Source of the DNA: Rhodobacter sp.
Lineage (GTDB): Bacteria; Pseudomonadota; Alphaproteobacteria; Rhodobacterales; Rhodobacteraceae
Length of the DNA stretch: 64,000 nt
Reading direction: 5' to 3'
Assembly: GCA_030066215.1 (NCBI GenBank)
Contig: JASJCA010000001.1
Coordinates: 1 to 64,000 of the forward strand
In this document: in pieces, positions 31,273 to 40,589 of the stretch
How positions within the stretch are numbered: position 1 is the first letter of the stretch
Layout: every line of letters begins with the position of its first letter
Notes under the pieces: generated by a model
The model's database searches: none
Told to the model about the DNA's origin: nothing
Seen by the model: only the letters and a program-made list of their open reading frames with translations
Made by a program: the position numbers and the translations under genes

Positions 31273-32205
31273 TCAGCGGCAATAGGCGCCGCCGCGGTGC
31301 CGTGCGGTGTCGAAGTGGAAGTGGTCCAGGTGATAGCGGTCGGCATTCGGCCCCAAAACGGTTCCGAACGGCCCGCAAGCGCCGGCATGCACTTTGCGCA
31401 GGATCGGCCCCTCGAAGCGGTCGTTCCAGCCCCGCAGCACCGTGATCGACGAGCCGTTCTTGAGGTTGATCGCCGAGATGTCGATCGCCCGACCGCGGCC
31501 ATGCTCCGAGATCTTCGCCCCCGGCCGGTTGTTTCGCGTCCGGCAGGAATAATGCGCCGCCACCTTCAGCGAGGCCACCCCGCCGCCAAGCCGCGCCACC
31601 GCCGGCTTCACCGAGCCCGCGACCCAGCGTTTCAGCGCCTTCGCCGTGGTGCAGTCGATGTTGGCCGGTGTGCTTAGCGCCACGCCGTCGACCGAGGTCA
31701 CCCGCACCCCGTCGGGCAGCCCGCAGCCGCGCAGCTTCGCCGGGATCGGCGGGATCGCCTGGCCGCGGATCGAGGGATCGCCGCAGACCGAGCCCTTCTT
31801 GGGATAGCGCACGGGTTTGTCCGGTGCGCGGAAAATCGCCGCCAGCAGGCCCTTGGGGCGCTTCGGCGGTGCTGGCGCGGGCGTCGCCGTGGCGGTGGAG
31901 GCCAGAACCACCCGCTCCGGGCCCGGCGATTCGGCCACCGCGGCGGGCCGTGCGGTGCGCACCGCGACCCTGGGCCGCGGCACCGGCACCGGCGATACGC
32001 GAAGGCCCGGTGCGGCGTCACTCAGGGCGATCCGGACCGCGGCGTTGGTGCTGGCCCGCGTCACCGGCCGCAGGGCTGCCGACGCCGTCGCGGCGCTGCC
32101 CGGCCGCAGCTCGGGCCGGGGCGAGCTCGCGGGTGCCTCGGCAAAGGCGGCGACCGCCACCAGGGCGGCGGCGCTGAAGGCCAGCACGGGCAGGCGAAGG
32201 CTCAT
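31273..32205 (-). CDS. Extensin-family protein
   Basis: CGLPDGVRVTSVDGVALSTPANIDCTTAKALKRWV...YSCRTRNNRPGAKISEHGRGRAIDISAINLKNG...CGPFGTVLGPNADRYHLDHFHFDT. Confidence 0.9.
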   Translation of the reverse strand: MSLRLPVLAFSAAALVAVAAFAEAPASSPRPELRPGSAATASAALRPVTRASTNAAVRIALSDAAPGLRVSPVPVPRPRVAVRTARPAAVAESPGPERVVLASTATATPAPAPPKRPKGLLAAIFRAPDKPVRYPKKGSVCGDPSIRGQAIPPIPAKLRGCGLPDGVRVTSVDGVALSTPANIDCTTAKALKRWVAGSVKPAVARLGGGVASLKVAAHYSCRTRNNRPGAKISEHGRGRAIDISAINLKNGSSITVLRGWNDRFEGPILRKVHAGACGPFGTVLGPNADRYHLDHFHFDTARHRGGAYCR

Positions 32206-33122
32206 TCCTTCACGGCTCCTCGTCCGAAATTGGGGGCGTCGGTGTCCTGCCCCGCCTCGATGATCCCGCGTCGGATCGCGCGAGTGCGGGTAAAATAGTC
32301 GAAAAGCCGGTCGCCGTCACCCGTGCGGATCGCACGCTGCAGCGCAAACAGCTCTTCGGTGAAGCGGCCGAGGATTTCCAGCGTCGCGTCCTTGTTGGTC
32401 AGAAAAACGTCGCGCCACATGGTCGGGTCGCTGGCGGCGATCCGGGTGAAGTCGCGAAACCCCGCCGCCGAGTATTTGATCACCTCGTCGTCGGTCACCC
32501 GCTGCATGTCGTCGGCGACGCCGACCATGGTATAGGCAATGAGGTGCGGCGCGTGGCTGGTCACGGCGAGCGCCAGGTCGTGGTGGCCGGCATCCATCGT
32601 GTCGACATTGGCGCCCATCGCCTGCCACAACGCCGTCAACCGGGCGACCGCCTGCGCGTCGGACCCATCGTCCACGATCAGCAGGGTCCAGCGGTTCTGA
32701 AACAGCTCGGCAAAGCCCGACCGCGGCCCGGATTGCTCGGTTCCCGCCACCGGATGGCCGGGGATGAAATGCACGCCCGCAGGCAAATGCGGCGCCACCG
32801 AGTGGATCACGTGTCGCTTGACCGAGCCCACGTCCGTCACCGTCGCGCCCGTCTTCAGATGCGGCCCGATCTCGGCCGCAACCGCCGCCATCGCGCCGAC
32901 CGGCACCGCCAGAACCACCAGATCGGCGCCCTGAACCGCCTCGGCCGTCGTCCCGACCACCCGGTCGCAAAGCCCGATCTCTTCCGCCACCGCCCGGGTC
33001 TCGGCCGACCGCGCGGTGCCGACGATCTCGCCTGCCAGTCCATCCCGGCGCATGGCCAGCGCCATCGAGCCGGCGATCAGCCCCAGCCCGATCAGCGCCA
33101 CGCGGTTGTAGATCGCGCTCAC
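32202..33122 (-). CDS. tyrC: Prephenate/arogenate (cyclohexadienyl) dehydrogenase
   Basis: [32 protein letters not shown]...[12 protein letters not shown]...[19 protein letters not shown] start overlapping hisC stop. Confidence 0.92.
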   Translation of the reverse strand: MSAIYNRVALIGLGLIAGSMALAMRRDGLAGEIVGTARSAETRAVAEEIGLCDRVVGTTAEAVQGADLVVLAVPVGAMAAVAAEIGPHLKTGATVTDVGSVKRHVIHSVAPHLPAGVHFIPGHPVAGTEQSGPRSGFAELFQNRWTLLIVDDGSDAQAVARLTALWQAMGANVDTMDAGHHDLALAVTSHAPHLIAYTMVGVADDMQRVTDDEVIKYSAAGFRDFTRIAASDPTMWRDVFLTNKDATLEILGRFTEELFALQRAIRTGDGDRLFDYFTRTRAIRRGIIEAGQDTDAPNFGRGAVKE

Positions 33123-34204
33123 GCCCGGGCGTCCTTGAACTGCCCGATGGCATGCGCCACGCGGCGGCAGCCGGCCTCGTCGCCCACTGTGATCCGCAGG
33201 CAGTGCGGCAACTTGTAGCCTGCCACCTGGCGCACCAGGATGCCCGCGTCTTTCAGCCAGGCATCGCAGGCCTCGGCCTCGTCGACATCGGCGAACCGCG
33301 CCAGGATGAAGTTCGCGCACGAGGTGTCCGACGGCACGCCCATCTCGGCCAGCGCCTCGGCCAGCCAGGCCCGCATCCGCCGGTTCTCGGCCAGGCAGCG
33401 CTCGGCGAAGGCCCGGTCGCGCACCGCCGCCTCGGCCGCGTCGAGCTGCGCTTGGGACAGGTTGAATGGCCCCCGCACCCGGTTCAGCACGTCGATCACC
33501 GGCTTCGGCCCATAGCCCCAGCCGATCCGGAGCCCGCCGAGTCCGTAGAGCTTGGAGAAGGTGCGCGTCATCACCACGTCGTCGCGCCCGTCGATCAGCG
33601 CGGCGCCTCCGTCATAGCCCTCGACGAACTCGGCATAGGCGCCGTCGAGCACCAGAATGGCGCCCTCGGGCAGCCCGTCGGCCAGCCGCGCCAGCTCGTT
33701 GCCGCCGATCATCGTGCCGGTGGGGTTGTTGGGGTTGGCGATATAGACCAGCCGGGTGCGGTCGGTCGCCGCGGCCAGGATCGCATCGACGTCGGTGACG
33801 CGCTCGCGCTCGGGCACCTCGACCGGCACGGCGCCGGCCGCACGGGCGACGATGCGGTAGATGCCGAAGCCATGCTCAGTGAAGATCACCTCGTCCCCCG
33901 GCCCGGCATAGCACTGCGCCAGCAGGTGCAGGATCTCGTCCGAGCCGACGCCGCAGATGATCCGGTCGGGGTCCAGTCCATGCACCTCGCCGATCGCGGT
34001 GCGCAGCGCGACATGGTCGGTCGATGGATAGCGGTGCAGAGCCTGAGCGGCGCGGGCATAGGCCTCGATAGCCTTGGGCGAGGGGCCGAACGGGTTTTCG
34101 TTCGACGACAGCTTCAGCACGTCGTCGCGCCCGGGCAGCGTCGACCGGCCGCCCTGGTAGGGCGCGATGTCCATGATGCCGGGTTGTGGCGCGGGTGCGG
34201 TCAC
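33119..34204 (-). CDS. hisC: Histidinol-phosphate aminotransferase
   Basis: [17 protein letters not shown]...[11 protein letters not shown]...[23 protein letters not shown]. Confidence 0.95.
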   Translation of the reverse strand: MTAPAPQPGIMDIAPYQGGRSTLPGRDDVLKLSSNENPFGPSPKAIEAYARAAQALHRYPSTDHVALRTAIGEVHGLDPDRIICGVGSDEILHLLAQCYAGPGDEVIFTEHGFGIYRIVARAAGAVPVEVPERERVTDVDAILAAATDRTRLVYIANPNNPTGTMIGGNELARLADGLPEGAILVLDGAYAEFVEGYDGGAALIDGRDDVVMTRTFSKLYGLGGLRIGWGYGPKPVIDVLNRVRGPFNLSQAQLDAAEAAVRDRAFAERCLAENRRMRAWLAEALAEMGVPSDTSCANFILARFADVDEAEACDAWLKDAGILVRQVAGYKLPHCLRITVGDEAGCRRVAHAIGQFKDARA

Positions 34205-34230
34205 CGGGGCCTCCTTGGTTCGCGACGCTT

Positions 34231-34791
34231 CTAGCGGGCGGACGGGTCAGAGGCCAGCGGCGACTTGCTGCGCGCCGACAACCAATCCATCAGCGCCATC
34301 AGCACGCCGGACGCGACGAAGACCCCGTGGATTATCACCAGCCACATCAGTTGCGTGTCGCCATAGATTGCGTCGGCCGACTGCTGGCCGATCTCCATGA
34401 AGCGCTTCAGCAGGTGGATCGCCGAGATTGCGACGATCGACCCGATCAGCTTCATCTTCAGCCCGGCGAAGTCGACGGTGCCCATCCAATAGGGCCGGTC
34501 GCCGCCGTCCTCTAGATCGAGCTTCGAGACGAAGTTCTCGTAGCCCGAGAACAGCACGATCAGAAGCAGGTTGGCGGCCAGGGTCAGGTCGATCAGCGTC
34601 AGGATCACCAGGATTGTCTTGTCCGCCGACATCTGCATGACTTGCGGGACGTAGTAGGCCAGCTCGCGCAGGAACACGACGGCGAGCATCGCCAGAGTCA
34701 CCACCAGGCCCAAATACATCGGCGCCATGATCCAGCGCGAGGCGAACAGCGCCTGCTCGAAGCGGCGCTCGAGTACGGGTTTGTCTGACAT
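34231..34791 (-). CDS. UPF0114/YqhA-like membrane protein
   Basis: [27 protein letters not shown]...[50 protein letters not shown]. Confidence 0.9.
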   Translation of the reverse strand: MSDKPVLERRFEQALFASRWIMAPMYLGLVVTLAMLAVVFLRELAYYVPQVMQMSADKTILVILTLIDLTLAANLLLIVLFSGYENFVSKLDLEDGGDRPYWMGTVDFAGLKMKLIGSIVAISAIHLLKRFMEIGQQSADAIYGDTQLMWLVIIHGVFVASGVLMALMDWLSARSKSPLASDPSAR

Positions 34792-34869
34792 GCGCCTCGC
34801 CGGTCGGGTTACGGTCCGGGCCCAGGTGCCAGCGCCGCGCGGCGAAGGCAATGCGACGCCAGGCAGCAG

Positions 34870-35063
34870 GTGGGGCGGCAAGCCGGCGTCTGAACGGGTG
34901 TGCTTTATGGTCGCCGAGTCCGCAGGAACTCAAGTGAGTCGCGCGGCTCGACCAATCGCCGCCCCACCGAGGCCTTGTGGCCGTCCGACAAAGGTCCACT
35001 GGACCCTGTTCAGGCTACGAACCGGCGATGGCGCAGCGGCGCGGCGCGCCTTGATGCCGCGCC
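34870..35063 (+). repeat. Dispersed structured repeat, copy B (degenerate, with an insertion)
   Basis: Shares GTGGGGCGGCAAGCCGGCG..TGCTTTATGGTCGCCGAGTCCG..GACCAATCGCCGCCCC..GGCGATGG plus tail hairpin GGCGC-GGC-GCGCC with copies A, C, D, E. Confidence 0.75.
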
Positions 35064-35110
35064 TGGGACAGTGTCCAGCTGCGAAACGCTCCCGCCTCCG
35101 GACCCGCTGG

Positions 35111-36172
35111 CTACCGGCAGAGCCCCGGGCGGGCGCCTTGCATCAGCCAGCAGACTTCGGCCCGCACCATTTTCGGGTCCCGCCGCTGCATCGTGGCGAT
35201 CTGCAACACCGCGGCGTCGGCGAGGTTTTGCATCGCCGCAATCTCGGTCCGCGCCTCTTCGGCATCGTCGCGCGCGCCTTTCAGCTTGCCCTCCAGCGAC
35301 ACCGTGCGGTCGCCCAGCATCGCCGCCGAGGCGACCACCGCCCGGCGTTCGGATTCGCTGCTGCGCAGGTCCGCGACCGTGGCGGTGAGCTGCATCTGAA
35401 GATCGCGGACCATGGCGGCCTCGGCCAACCGAGCCTCGGTTTCGGCCGCGATCTGTTCTTCCAGTTCCGCAACGCCGCTCTGCAGCGCCTCAATCGCGGC
35501 CTCAGCGTCAGCCATCGCCGCCACGGCAGCCGCCAGGTCAGCCTGCAACCCATCGATCCGGTCGGCGGCCTCGATCGCTGCGGCCTCGGCGGCGTCGACA
35601 TCCGCCTGCAGGTCGCCGATTCGGGCCTCGGCCGCGACACCCGCCGCGTCCGCCTCGGTCAGCTTGGCCTGCAAGTCGCCGATGCGATCAGCGGCTTCCG
35701 CCGCGGCGGCGTCACGCTCCGCCAGGCGCACCTGCAAGTCGCGCACCGTCACCGCCGCCGCCAGCTCCGGCGCGCCCGTCGCACCCACATCGGTTCCGGC
35801 GACTCCGGGCAGATAGGCCGCAGTCACAGCGGGGTAGATGCCACGAGCGATGTCGGTGACGTTCAGGCAGGTGCCCGGCATCGCCTTGCCGCCGTTGAAG
35901 ACCAGGTAGCGATCTTCGGCGATTTCGCGCAGGCCGTCGGGCGTTTTGATCAGAAAATCGCCGTCCTGCGCCCGCAACGCCCGGGCCGAATCGCCCAGCA
36001 AAGCCACGTTCCCGTCGGCGTCGCTTTGGAAGACGTAGACCGCGCGCGTGTCGCCGGCCATGCAATCGAACACGCTGGTCGCCGCCAGCATCTCGTCGAG
36101 GGTATCCTGCGCCGCCGCCGCGCTGCCGATGCCGATGCCGAGCGCGCCCGCACAAATCATCGATCGCCACAT
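35111..36172 (-). CDS. Exported coiled-coil protein of unknown function
   Basis: Signal peptide MWRSMICAGALGIGIGSAAAAQ, N-terminal globular part, then coiled coil with 21-aa repeats (RIGDLQAKLTEADAAGVAAEA / RIGDLQADVDAAEAAAIEAAD). Confidence 0.75.
   Translation of the reverse strand: MWRSMICAGALGIGIGSAAAAQDTLDEMLAATSVFDCMAGDTRAVYVFQSDADGNVALLGDSARALRAQDGDFLIKTPDGLREIAEDRYLVFNGGKAMPGTCLNVTDIARGIYPAVTAAYLPGVAGTDVGATGAPELAAAVTVRDLQVRLAERDAAAAEAADRIGDLQAKLTEADAAGVAAEARIGDLQADVDAAEAAAIEAADRIDGLQADLAAAVAAMADAEAAIEALQSGVAELEEQIAAETEARLAEAAMVRDLQMQLTATVADLRSSESERRAVVASAAMLGDRTVSLEGKLKGARDDAEEARTEIAAMQNLADAAVLQIATMQRRDPKMVRAEVCWLMQGARPGLCR
35435..35749 (-). repeat. Five 21-residue (63-bp) repeats in exported coiled-coil protein
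   Basis: TVRDLQVRLAERDAAAAEAAD / RIGDLQAKLTEADAAGVAAEA / RIGDLQADVDAAEAAAIEAAD / RIDGLQADLAAAVAAMADAEA / AIEALQSGVAELEEQIAAETE. Confidence 0.85.
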
Positions 36173-36322
36173 ATTACCCCCCGATATTTGTCCGCAATGG
36201 ACCGAAAATCGGGGGATTGTCGGCGCCCTGTCAACGCTCAATCCGGGGACAGACTGTTGCCGAAACCGACCCGCCGCGGAAATCCGCCGACGGGTCGCGA
36301 AATCTCGCCGGGCGCCGCCCGG

Positions 36323-36943
36323 TCAGTTCTTGGCGTAGTATTCGACGACCAGGTTCGGCTCCATCATCACCGGGTAGGGCACGTCGCCCAGGCCCGGCGT
36401 GCGGGTGAAGGTGGCGGTCATCTTGTTGTGGTCGGCGTCGATGTAGTCGGGCACGTCGCGTTCGGGCAGGCCGACGGCTTCGAGCACGATGGCCAGCTGC
36501 TTGGACCGGTCGCGCACTTCGATCACGTCGCCTTCTTTGACCCGGTAGCTGGGGATATTCACGCGGCGCCCGTTCACCTTGACGTGGCCGTGGTTCACGA
36601 ACTGGCGCGCGGCGAACACGGTGGGGACGAACTTGGCGCGGTAGACTACGGCGTCGAGCCGGCGTTCCAACAGGCCGATCAGGTTCTCGCCGGTGTCGCC
36701 TTTGACCCGGGCAGCCTCGGCATAGATGCGCTTGAACTGCTTCTCGGTCAGATCGCCATAGTAGCCCTTGAGCTTTTGCTTGGCGCGCAGCTGCAGGCCG
36801 AAATCCGACATCTTGCCCTTGCGGCGCTGGCCGTGTTGGCCGGGGCCGTATTCGCGGCGGTTGACCGGGGATTTGGGCCGGCCCCAGATGTTTTCGCCCA
36901 TCCGGCGGTCGATCTTGTACTTGGCAGAGGTGCGTTTGGTCAC
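36323..36943 (-). CDS. rpsD: 30S ribosomal protein S4
   Basis: [62 protein letters not shown]; 206 aa from GTG 36943. Confidence 0.97.
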   Translation of the reverse strand: MTKRTSAKYKIDRRMGENIWGRPKSPVNRREYGPGQHGQRRKGKMSDFGLQLRAKQKLKGYYGDLTEKQFKRIYAEAARVKGDTGENLIGLLERRLDAVVYRAKFVPTVFAARQFVNHGHVKVNGRRVNIPSYRVKEGDVIEVRDRSKQLAIVLEAVGLPERDVPDYIDADHNKMTATFTRTPGLGDVPYPVMMEPNLVVEYYAKN

Positions 36944-37151
36944 CGTCTGATCTCCTTCGCTTTGTGGTCGCCTCAGGATTTCCGCCGGCCTGCGGCAGAT
37001 CGGGCTGAGACGCGCCGATGAAGGGCGTTGTCCTTTCTCCGGATTTTGCCGGAGCGACAGGCATCCCCTTGCGGGGGCCGCCAACACCAAATGAAACGCC
37101 CGGCCTGAGCGGCCGCGACGGAGCGCGCTTATACAGCGGCGCGCGGGGCTG

Positions 37152-38225
37152 TCAATGGGGCCGGTCGGCGCGTGAGGCCAGGATCGCCGCCTCGGCGGTG
37201 CTGAGCATGCGCCGGGCGAAGGCACCGTAGAGGCTGGGGTCGCGTTCGATGCCGGGCAGCCGATCGGCGAGCTCGTCCTGCTGCACCGGGTCGAGCGTGC
37301 CGGGCGGCATCGAGGCAGGGTGGAAGGTCTCAGCCTCGAGCCCATTGGCGAAGACGATCTGGTGGCGGTCGAGCAGCAGGTGCACGTAGGTGACCTCGGG
37401 CAGCCGTCGGTCGACAAGGACGTTGCGGTCGTTGACCAAGTCCTTGGCCGCGACCAGCACCTCGGGCGAACCGAAGAGCGTGTCCGCCACCGGTCCTTTG
37501 ACCAGAACCCGGTGCTCGGGCGAGACCAGCAGGTCGGCGTCGGGCCGCCCTTCGCCCGCGGCACCGGCGCGGATCCGGATCGGCCGCAGCTCGGGCATCG
37601 CAAACAGCCGCGCGCCGCTCATCCGCCGTTGCCCGATCCAGCGGATCGGCTGCGGGCCATCGTCCTTGGTCAGCACCCGGTCGTCTTCCTGCAGCTCGCG
37701 GATCGGGCGCGGGCCATCCGGCGTGGCGATCATGGTGTCGGGCGTGAAGCAGATCACCGACGGTACCGGATCGCCGGATCTGTTGGGGTGCAGGGCGTTC
37801 TGCGCGACATGAGTGACCCACAGATCCCGGCCCGCGGGCGGAAGCTCGTCGAGGAACATCAAAAGCGGTACGGCCCGCCCGGGCACCTCGATCAGCGTCG
37901 CGGTGTAGCGCCGAATCCCGTCGGTGACCGCGAAACCGGACTCCAGCACCGGGTCGTCCGGCTCGGGCAGCTTGCTGACCGTGTCGATCTCCAGCGCCGC
38001 GCCCACCAGGCGGCGTACCGCCCTCGCAGCATGTCGGCGCAAGCTTGCCGTGCCTTCCGAGGGTCCCAGAATCAGAACGTCATTGGGTCCGTCGACGCGC
38101 ACCGCGCGCCCGTGCCACGACCACGAGGCGCCCTCCATCAGCGCGCCCACCGGCGCACCCGCCAACCCATCGAGTTCGGTCTGCGCCCACGAGATGACGA
38201 ACGTGCCGCGAAAGCCCGTTTTCAT
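37152..38225 (-). CDS. Hint (Hedgehog/intein-type) domain protein
   Basis: [44 protein letters not shown]...[11 protein letters not shown]...[26 protein letters not shown]. Confidence 0.87.
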   Translation of the reverse strand: MKTGFRGTFVISWAQTELDGLAGAPVGALMEGASWSWHGRAVRVDGPNDVLILGPSEGTASLRRHAARAVRRLVGAALEIDTVSKLPEPDDPVLESGFAVTDGIRRYTATLIEVPGRAVPLLMFLDELPPAGRDLWVTHVAQNALHPNRSGDPVPSVICFTPDTMIATPDGPRPIRELQEDDRVLTKDDGPQPIRWIGQRRMSGARLFAMPELRPIRIRAGAAGEGRPDADLLVSPEHRVLVKGPVADTLFGSPEVLVAAKDLVNDRNVLVDRRLPEVTYVHLLLDRHQIVFANGLEAETFHPASMPPGTLDPVQQDELADRLPGIERDPSLYGAFARRMLSTAEAAILASRADRPH

Positions 38226-38270
38226 GCCTGTATGCCTGCCGTTTTCTTTTTTGTTGGCAGCACATTAGCA

Positions 38271-38279
38271 TGTGGATAA
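38271..38279 (-). promoter_or_regulatory. Exact DnaA-box 9-mer (TTATCCACA on minus strand)
   Basis: TGTGGATAA on + strand, upstream of the Hint-domain gene. Confidence 0.55.
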
Positions 38280-38313
38280 GTCGCTGTTAAGTGCCCGTGG
38301 ACAATTCTCGCGT

Positions 38314-39222
38314 TTAGAAGCGAATGTTGAGGCGGACGGAACCCACCAGCTGGCCCTCGGGCTGGCCGACGAATTCCTCGCCGAGCCAGGTGAGCCCGTA
38401 AAACGCCGAGGCTTTCTCGCCCTGCCAATGCACCCCGGCGCGCAGCCGGGTACGGGTGTCGGTCAGCGCAATGCCGTCATAGGCCGGCAGATAGACGCTG
38501 TGTTCGACATGGGCGATGTCGGCGCCGAAAACGGCTGCGAAGCCGGTGTGCGCGCCGCGGTTCACACGGTAGCGGTGGCCGGTGGCGACGTCGCGCAGCA
38601 TCAGTTCGTCCTGGCCGAGCCGCCCGATCATCACGTCGCCACCCAGGCGCACCAGGGTCTCGGCCCCGCCCTGCGCCTCGACAAACGGCCGCAGGACGAC
38701 CGAGGGCGACAGCCGGTAGGGCCGGGCGAGCTCGATCAGTGCGGTGGGGTGAAAACCGTCGAGGATCTGGTTGCCCAGCACGCCGGGACGCGAAGCGCCG
38801 AGGATCCTGTGGAGCTCGGTTTGCAGGTCGCCGAGCCCGGTCTGCGGCCCGGTCACCACCAGATCGGCGCCCAGGCTGACCTCGACCGCCTTGCGCCGGA
38901 AATGCGTGTGCGCGCCGAGCGACAGCGCACCGACATAGCGTCGGTCGCCAGGCGCGGCGGTGACGATGTTTTCCGGCGCGATGGTTTCGCTGCGAAAGCG
39001 GAATTCGATGACGTCGCCCGGGCGATCGGGCAGCCGGCCGTCCCAGCCGCGGCCGATCACCTTGCTGACGACGTAGGACCCGGTGCGCCAGCGGTCGCGG
39101 TTGTCGCCCAGGAAATCGTTGTTGAAGAGCCGGCCCCAGCCGAGCGACTCGCGCTTGGCGGCAGCGGCGTCGGGCGGGCACAGAAGCAGAGCTGTCAGAC
39201 AGGCAAGAACGGCGCGAAACAT
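38314..39222 (-). CDS. LpxR-like lipid A deacylase family (DUF2219) protein, copy 1
   Basis: Signal peptide; RLFNNDFLGDNRDRWRTGSYV...ENIVTAAPGDRRYVGALSLGAHTHFR...TGPQTG...TRTRLRAGVHWQGEKASAFYGLTWLGEEF. Confidence 0.85.
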   Translation of the reverse strand: MFRAVLACLTALLLCPPDAAAAKRESLGWGRLFNNDFLGDNRDRWRTGSYVVSKVIGRGWDGRLPDRPGDVIEFRFRSETIAPENIVTAAPGDRRYVGALSLGAHTHFRRKAVEVSLGADLVVTGPQTGLGDLQTELHRILGASRPGVLGNQILDGFHPTALIELARPYRLSPSVVLRPFVEAQGGAETLVRLGGDVMIGRLGQDELMLRDVATGHRYRVNRGAHTGFAAVFGADIAHVEHSVYLPAYDGIALTDTRTRLRAGVHWQGEKASAFYGLTWLGEEFVGQPEGQLVGSVRLNIRF

Positions 39223-39364
39223 CGGTCCCCCGACTCCCAAACGCCCCCCAGCCCCGCCGTTATAGGCGCGCCGCCCGGCCCGACCTAGCCCAATCTCCCC
39301 GGCACCGCCGGGCGTGGCGCATCGGCCACATGTCGGGGGCGGGGACATTGGCCCTCTCGCGAAA

Positions 39365-39533
39365 AGCCGGGCCCATCGCCGACCCGCGGGGTGGCGAGCC
39401 GACGATTGTTCGGAAGCACTTTATGGTCGTCGAGTCCGTAGAACCTCACGCGGTGCGCCAGTTTCGACCAATCGCCACCCCACCCGGGCGGGGCGGCGAT
39501 GGGCACGGCGGCCTACGGCCTTGCCTCCGTGCC
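39365..39533 (+). repeat. Dispersed structured repeat, copy C
   Basis: AGCCGGGCCCATCGCCGACCCGCGGGGTGGCGAGCCGAC...TCGCCACCCCACCCGGGCGGGGCGGCGATGGGCACGGCGGCCTACGGCCTTGCCTCCGTGCC. Confidence 0.92.
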
Positions 39534-39572
39534 TGGGGCAACGGTCAAGCCTCCACTCTAACTGCCGAAACC

Positions 39573-40490
39573 TCAAAAATGCAGATCGATCTGGATCGAG
39601 CCCACCGTCTGTGGCTCGCGTTGGGCGGTGAATTCCTCGCTGAGCCAGGTCATGCCGTAGAACACCGAGGCTTTCTCGCCCCGCCAATGCAGCCCGGCGC
39701 GGATCCGGGTGCGGGTGTCGGACAGCACCACCGTGCGGGTTTCGGGCAACAGCGCGCTGTCGGCCACATAGGCGATGTCGGCCCCGACCGTCGCGGCCCA
39801 GCCCGTCGCCGCACCGCGGATGCCTGGATAGCGCAGCCCCGTGGTCACGTCGCGCAACAGCAGCGCATCCTGCGCCACGCGCCCGAAATGCAGATCGCCG
39901 CCGACGCGCGCCAGGGTCTCGACCCCGCCCTGCAGCTCGACGAAGGGCCGGACCGACACCTTGGGCGACAGCGCAAAGCTGCGGCCGGCCTCGACGGTCA
40001 GCGTCGGGTAGAGCCCGTTCGGCACCCGGCTGCGCAGCACCCGCGCGCTGGCGCCGGGGATGCCCAGGGCGTCGTGGATCGCGCCCTGCAGCGTCTCCAT
40101 GCCGGTCTGCGGCCCGGTCGCGACGAGGTCGAGCCCCAGGCTGAACTCGACACCGGCTTTGCGGAAATGCGTGTGCGCGCCAAGGGCCAGGGTTTCTGCA
40201 TAGGGCCGGTCCAGGCGGTTCACCCCGACGATGTTCTCGGGCGTTATCAGGCCGCCGCGCAGGCGAACCTCGACCAGCTCGCCCAAGCGCGCGGGCAGCG
40301 CGCCGGTCCAGGCCGGCCCGAAGGTGAAGCTGAAGACGCCGGACCCGGTGCGCCAGCGGTCGCGCTGCGGATCGTTGGAGAAGACGTCGTTGGTGATCAG
40401 ATAGCCGAAGCCGAAGGGTGGCCGGTCCTCGGCCGCAAATCCCGGTCCGGCCAAGGCGGCGCATACCCACGCAAACAACAGACGACGCAT
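39573..40490 (-). CDS. LpxR-like lipid A deacylase family (DUF2219) protein, copy 2
   Basis: FGYLITNDVFSNDPQRDRWRTGSGV...GAHTHFRKAGVEFSLGLDLVATGPQTG...TRTRIRAGLHWRGEKASVFYGMTWLSEEF; paralogous to 38314-39222. Confidence 0.85.
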   Translation of the reverse strand: MRRLLFAWVCAALAGPGFAAEDRPPFGFGYLITNDVFSNDPQRDRWRTGSGVFSFTFGPAWTGALPARLGELVEVRLRGGLITPENIVGVNRLDRPYAETLALGAHTHFRKAGVEFSLGLDLVATGPQTGMETLQGAIHDALGIPGASARVLRSRVPNGLYPTLTVEAGRSFALSPKVSVRPFVELQGGVETLARVGGDLHFGRVAQDALLLRDVTTGLRYPGIRGAATGWAATVGADIAYVADSALLPETRTVVLSDTRTRIRAGLHWRGEKASVFYGMTWLSEEFTAQREPQTVGSIQIDLHF

Positions 40491-40589
40491 CGAAAACCCC
40501 AGGTTGGCGGCAGCCCCGGGGACCGGGTTATAGGGCCAAGCCCCGTGCCGCCCTAGCGGTTTTTCCCGGTTGTCGCACGGCGTGCCCCG

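Noticed and set aside
37152-38225. Intein
   Set aside because: Hint domain occurs in its own ORF with no recognisable split host extein; treated as a Hint-domain protein.
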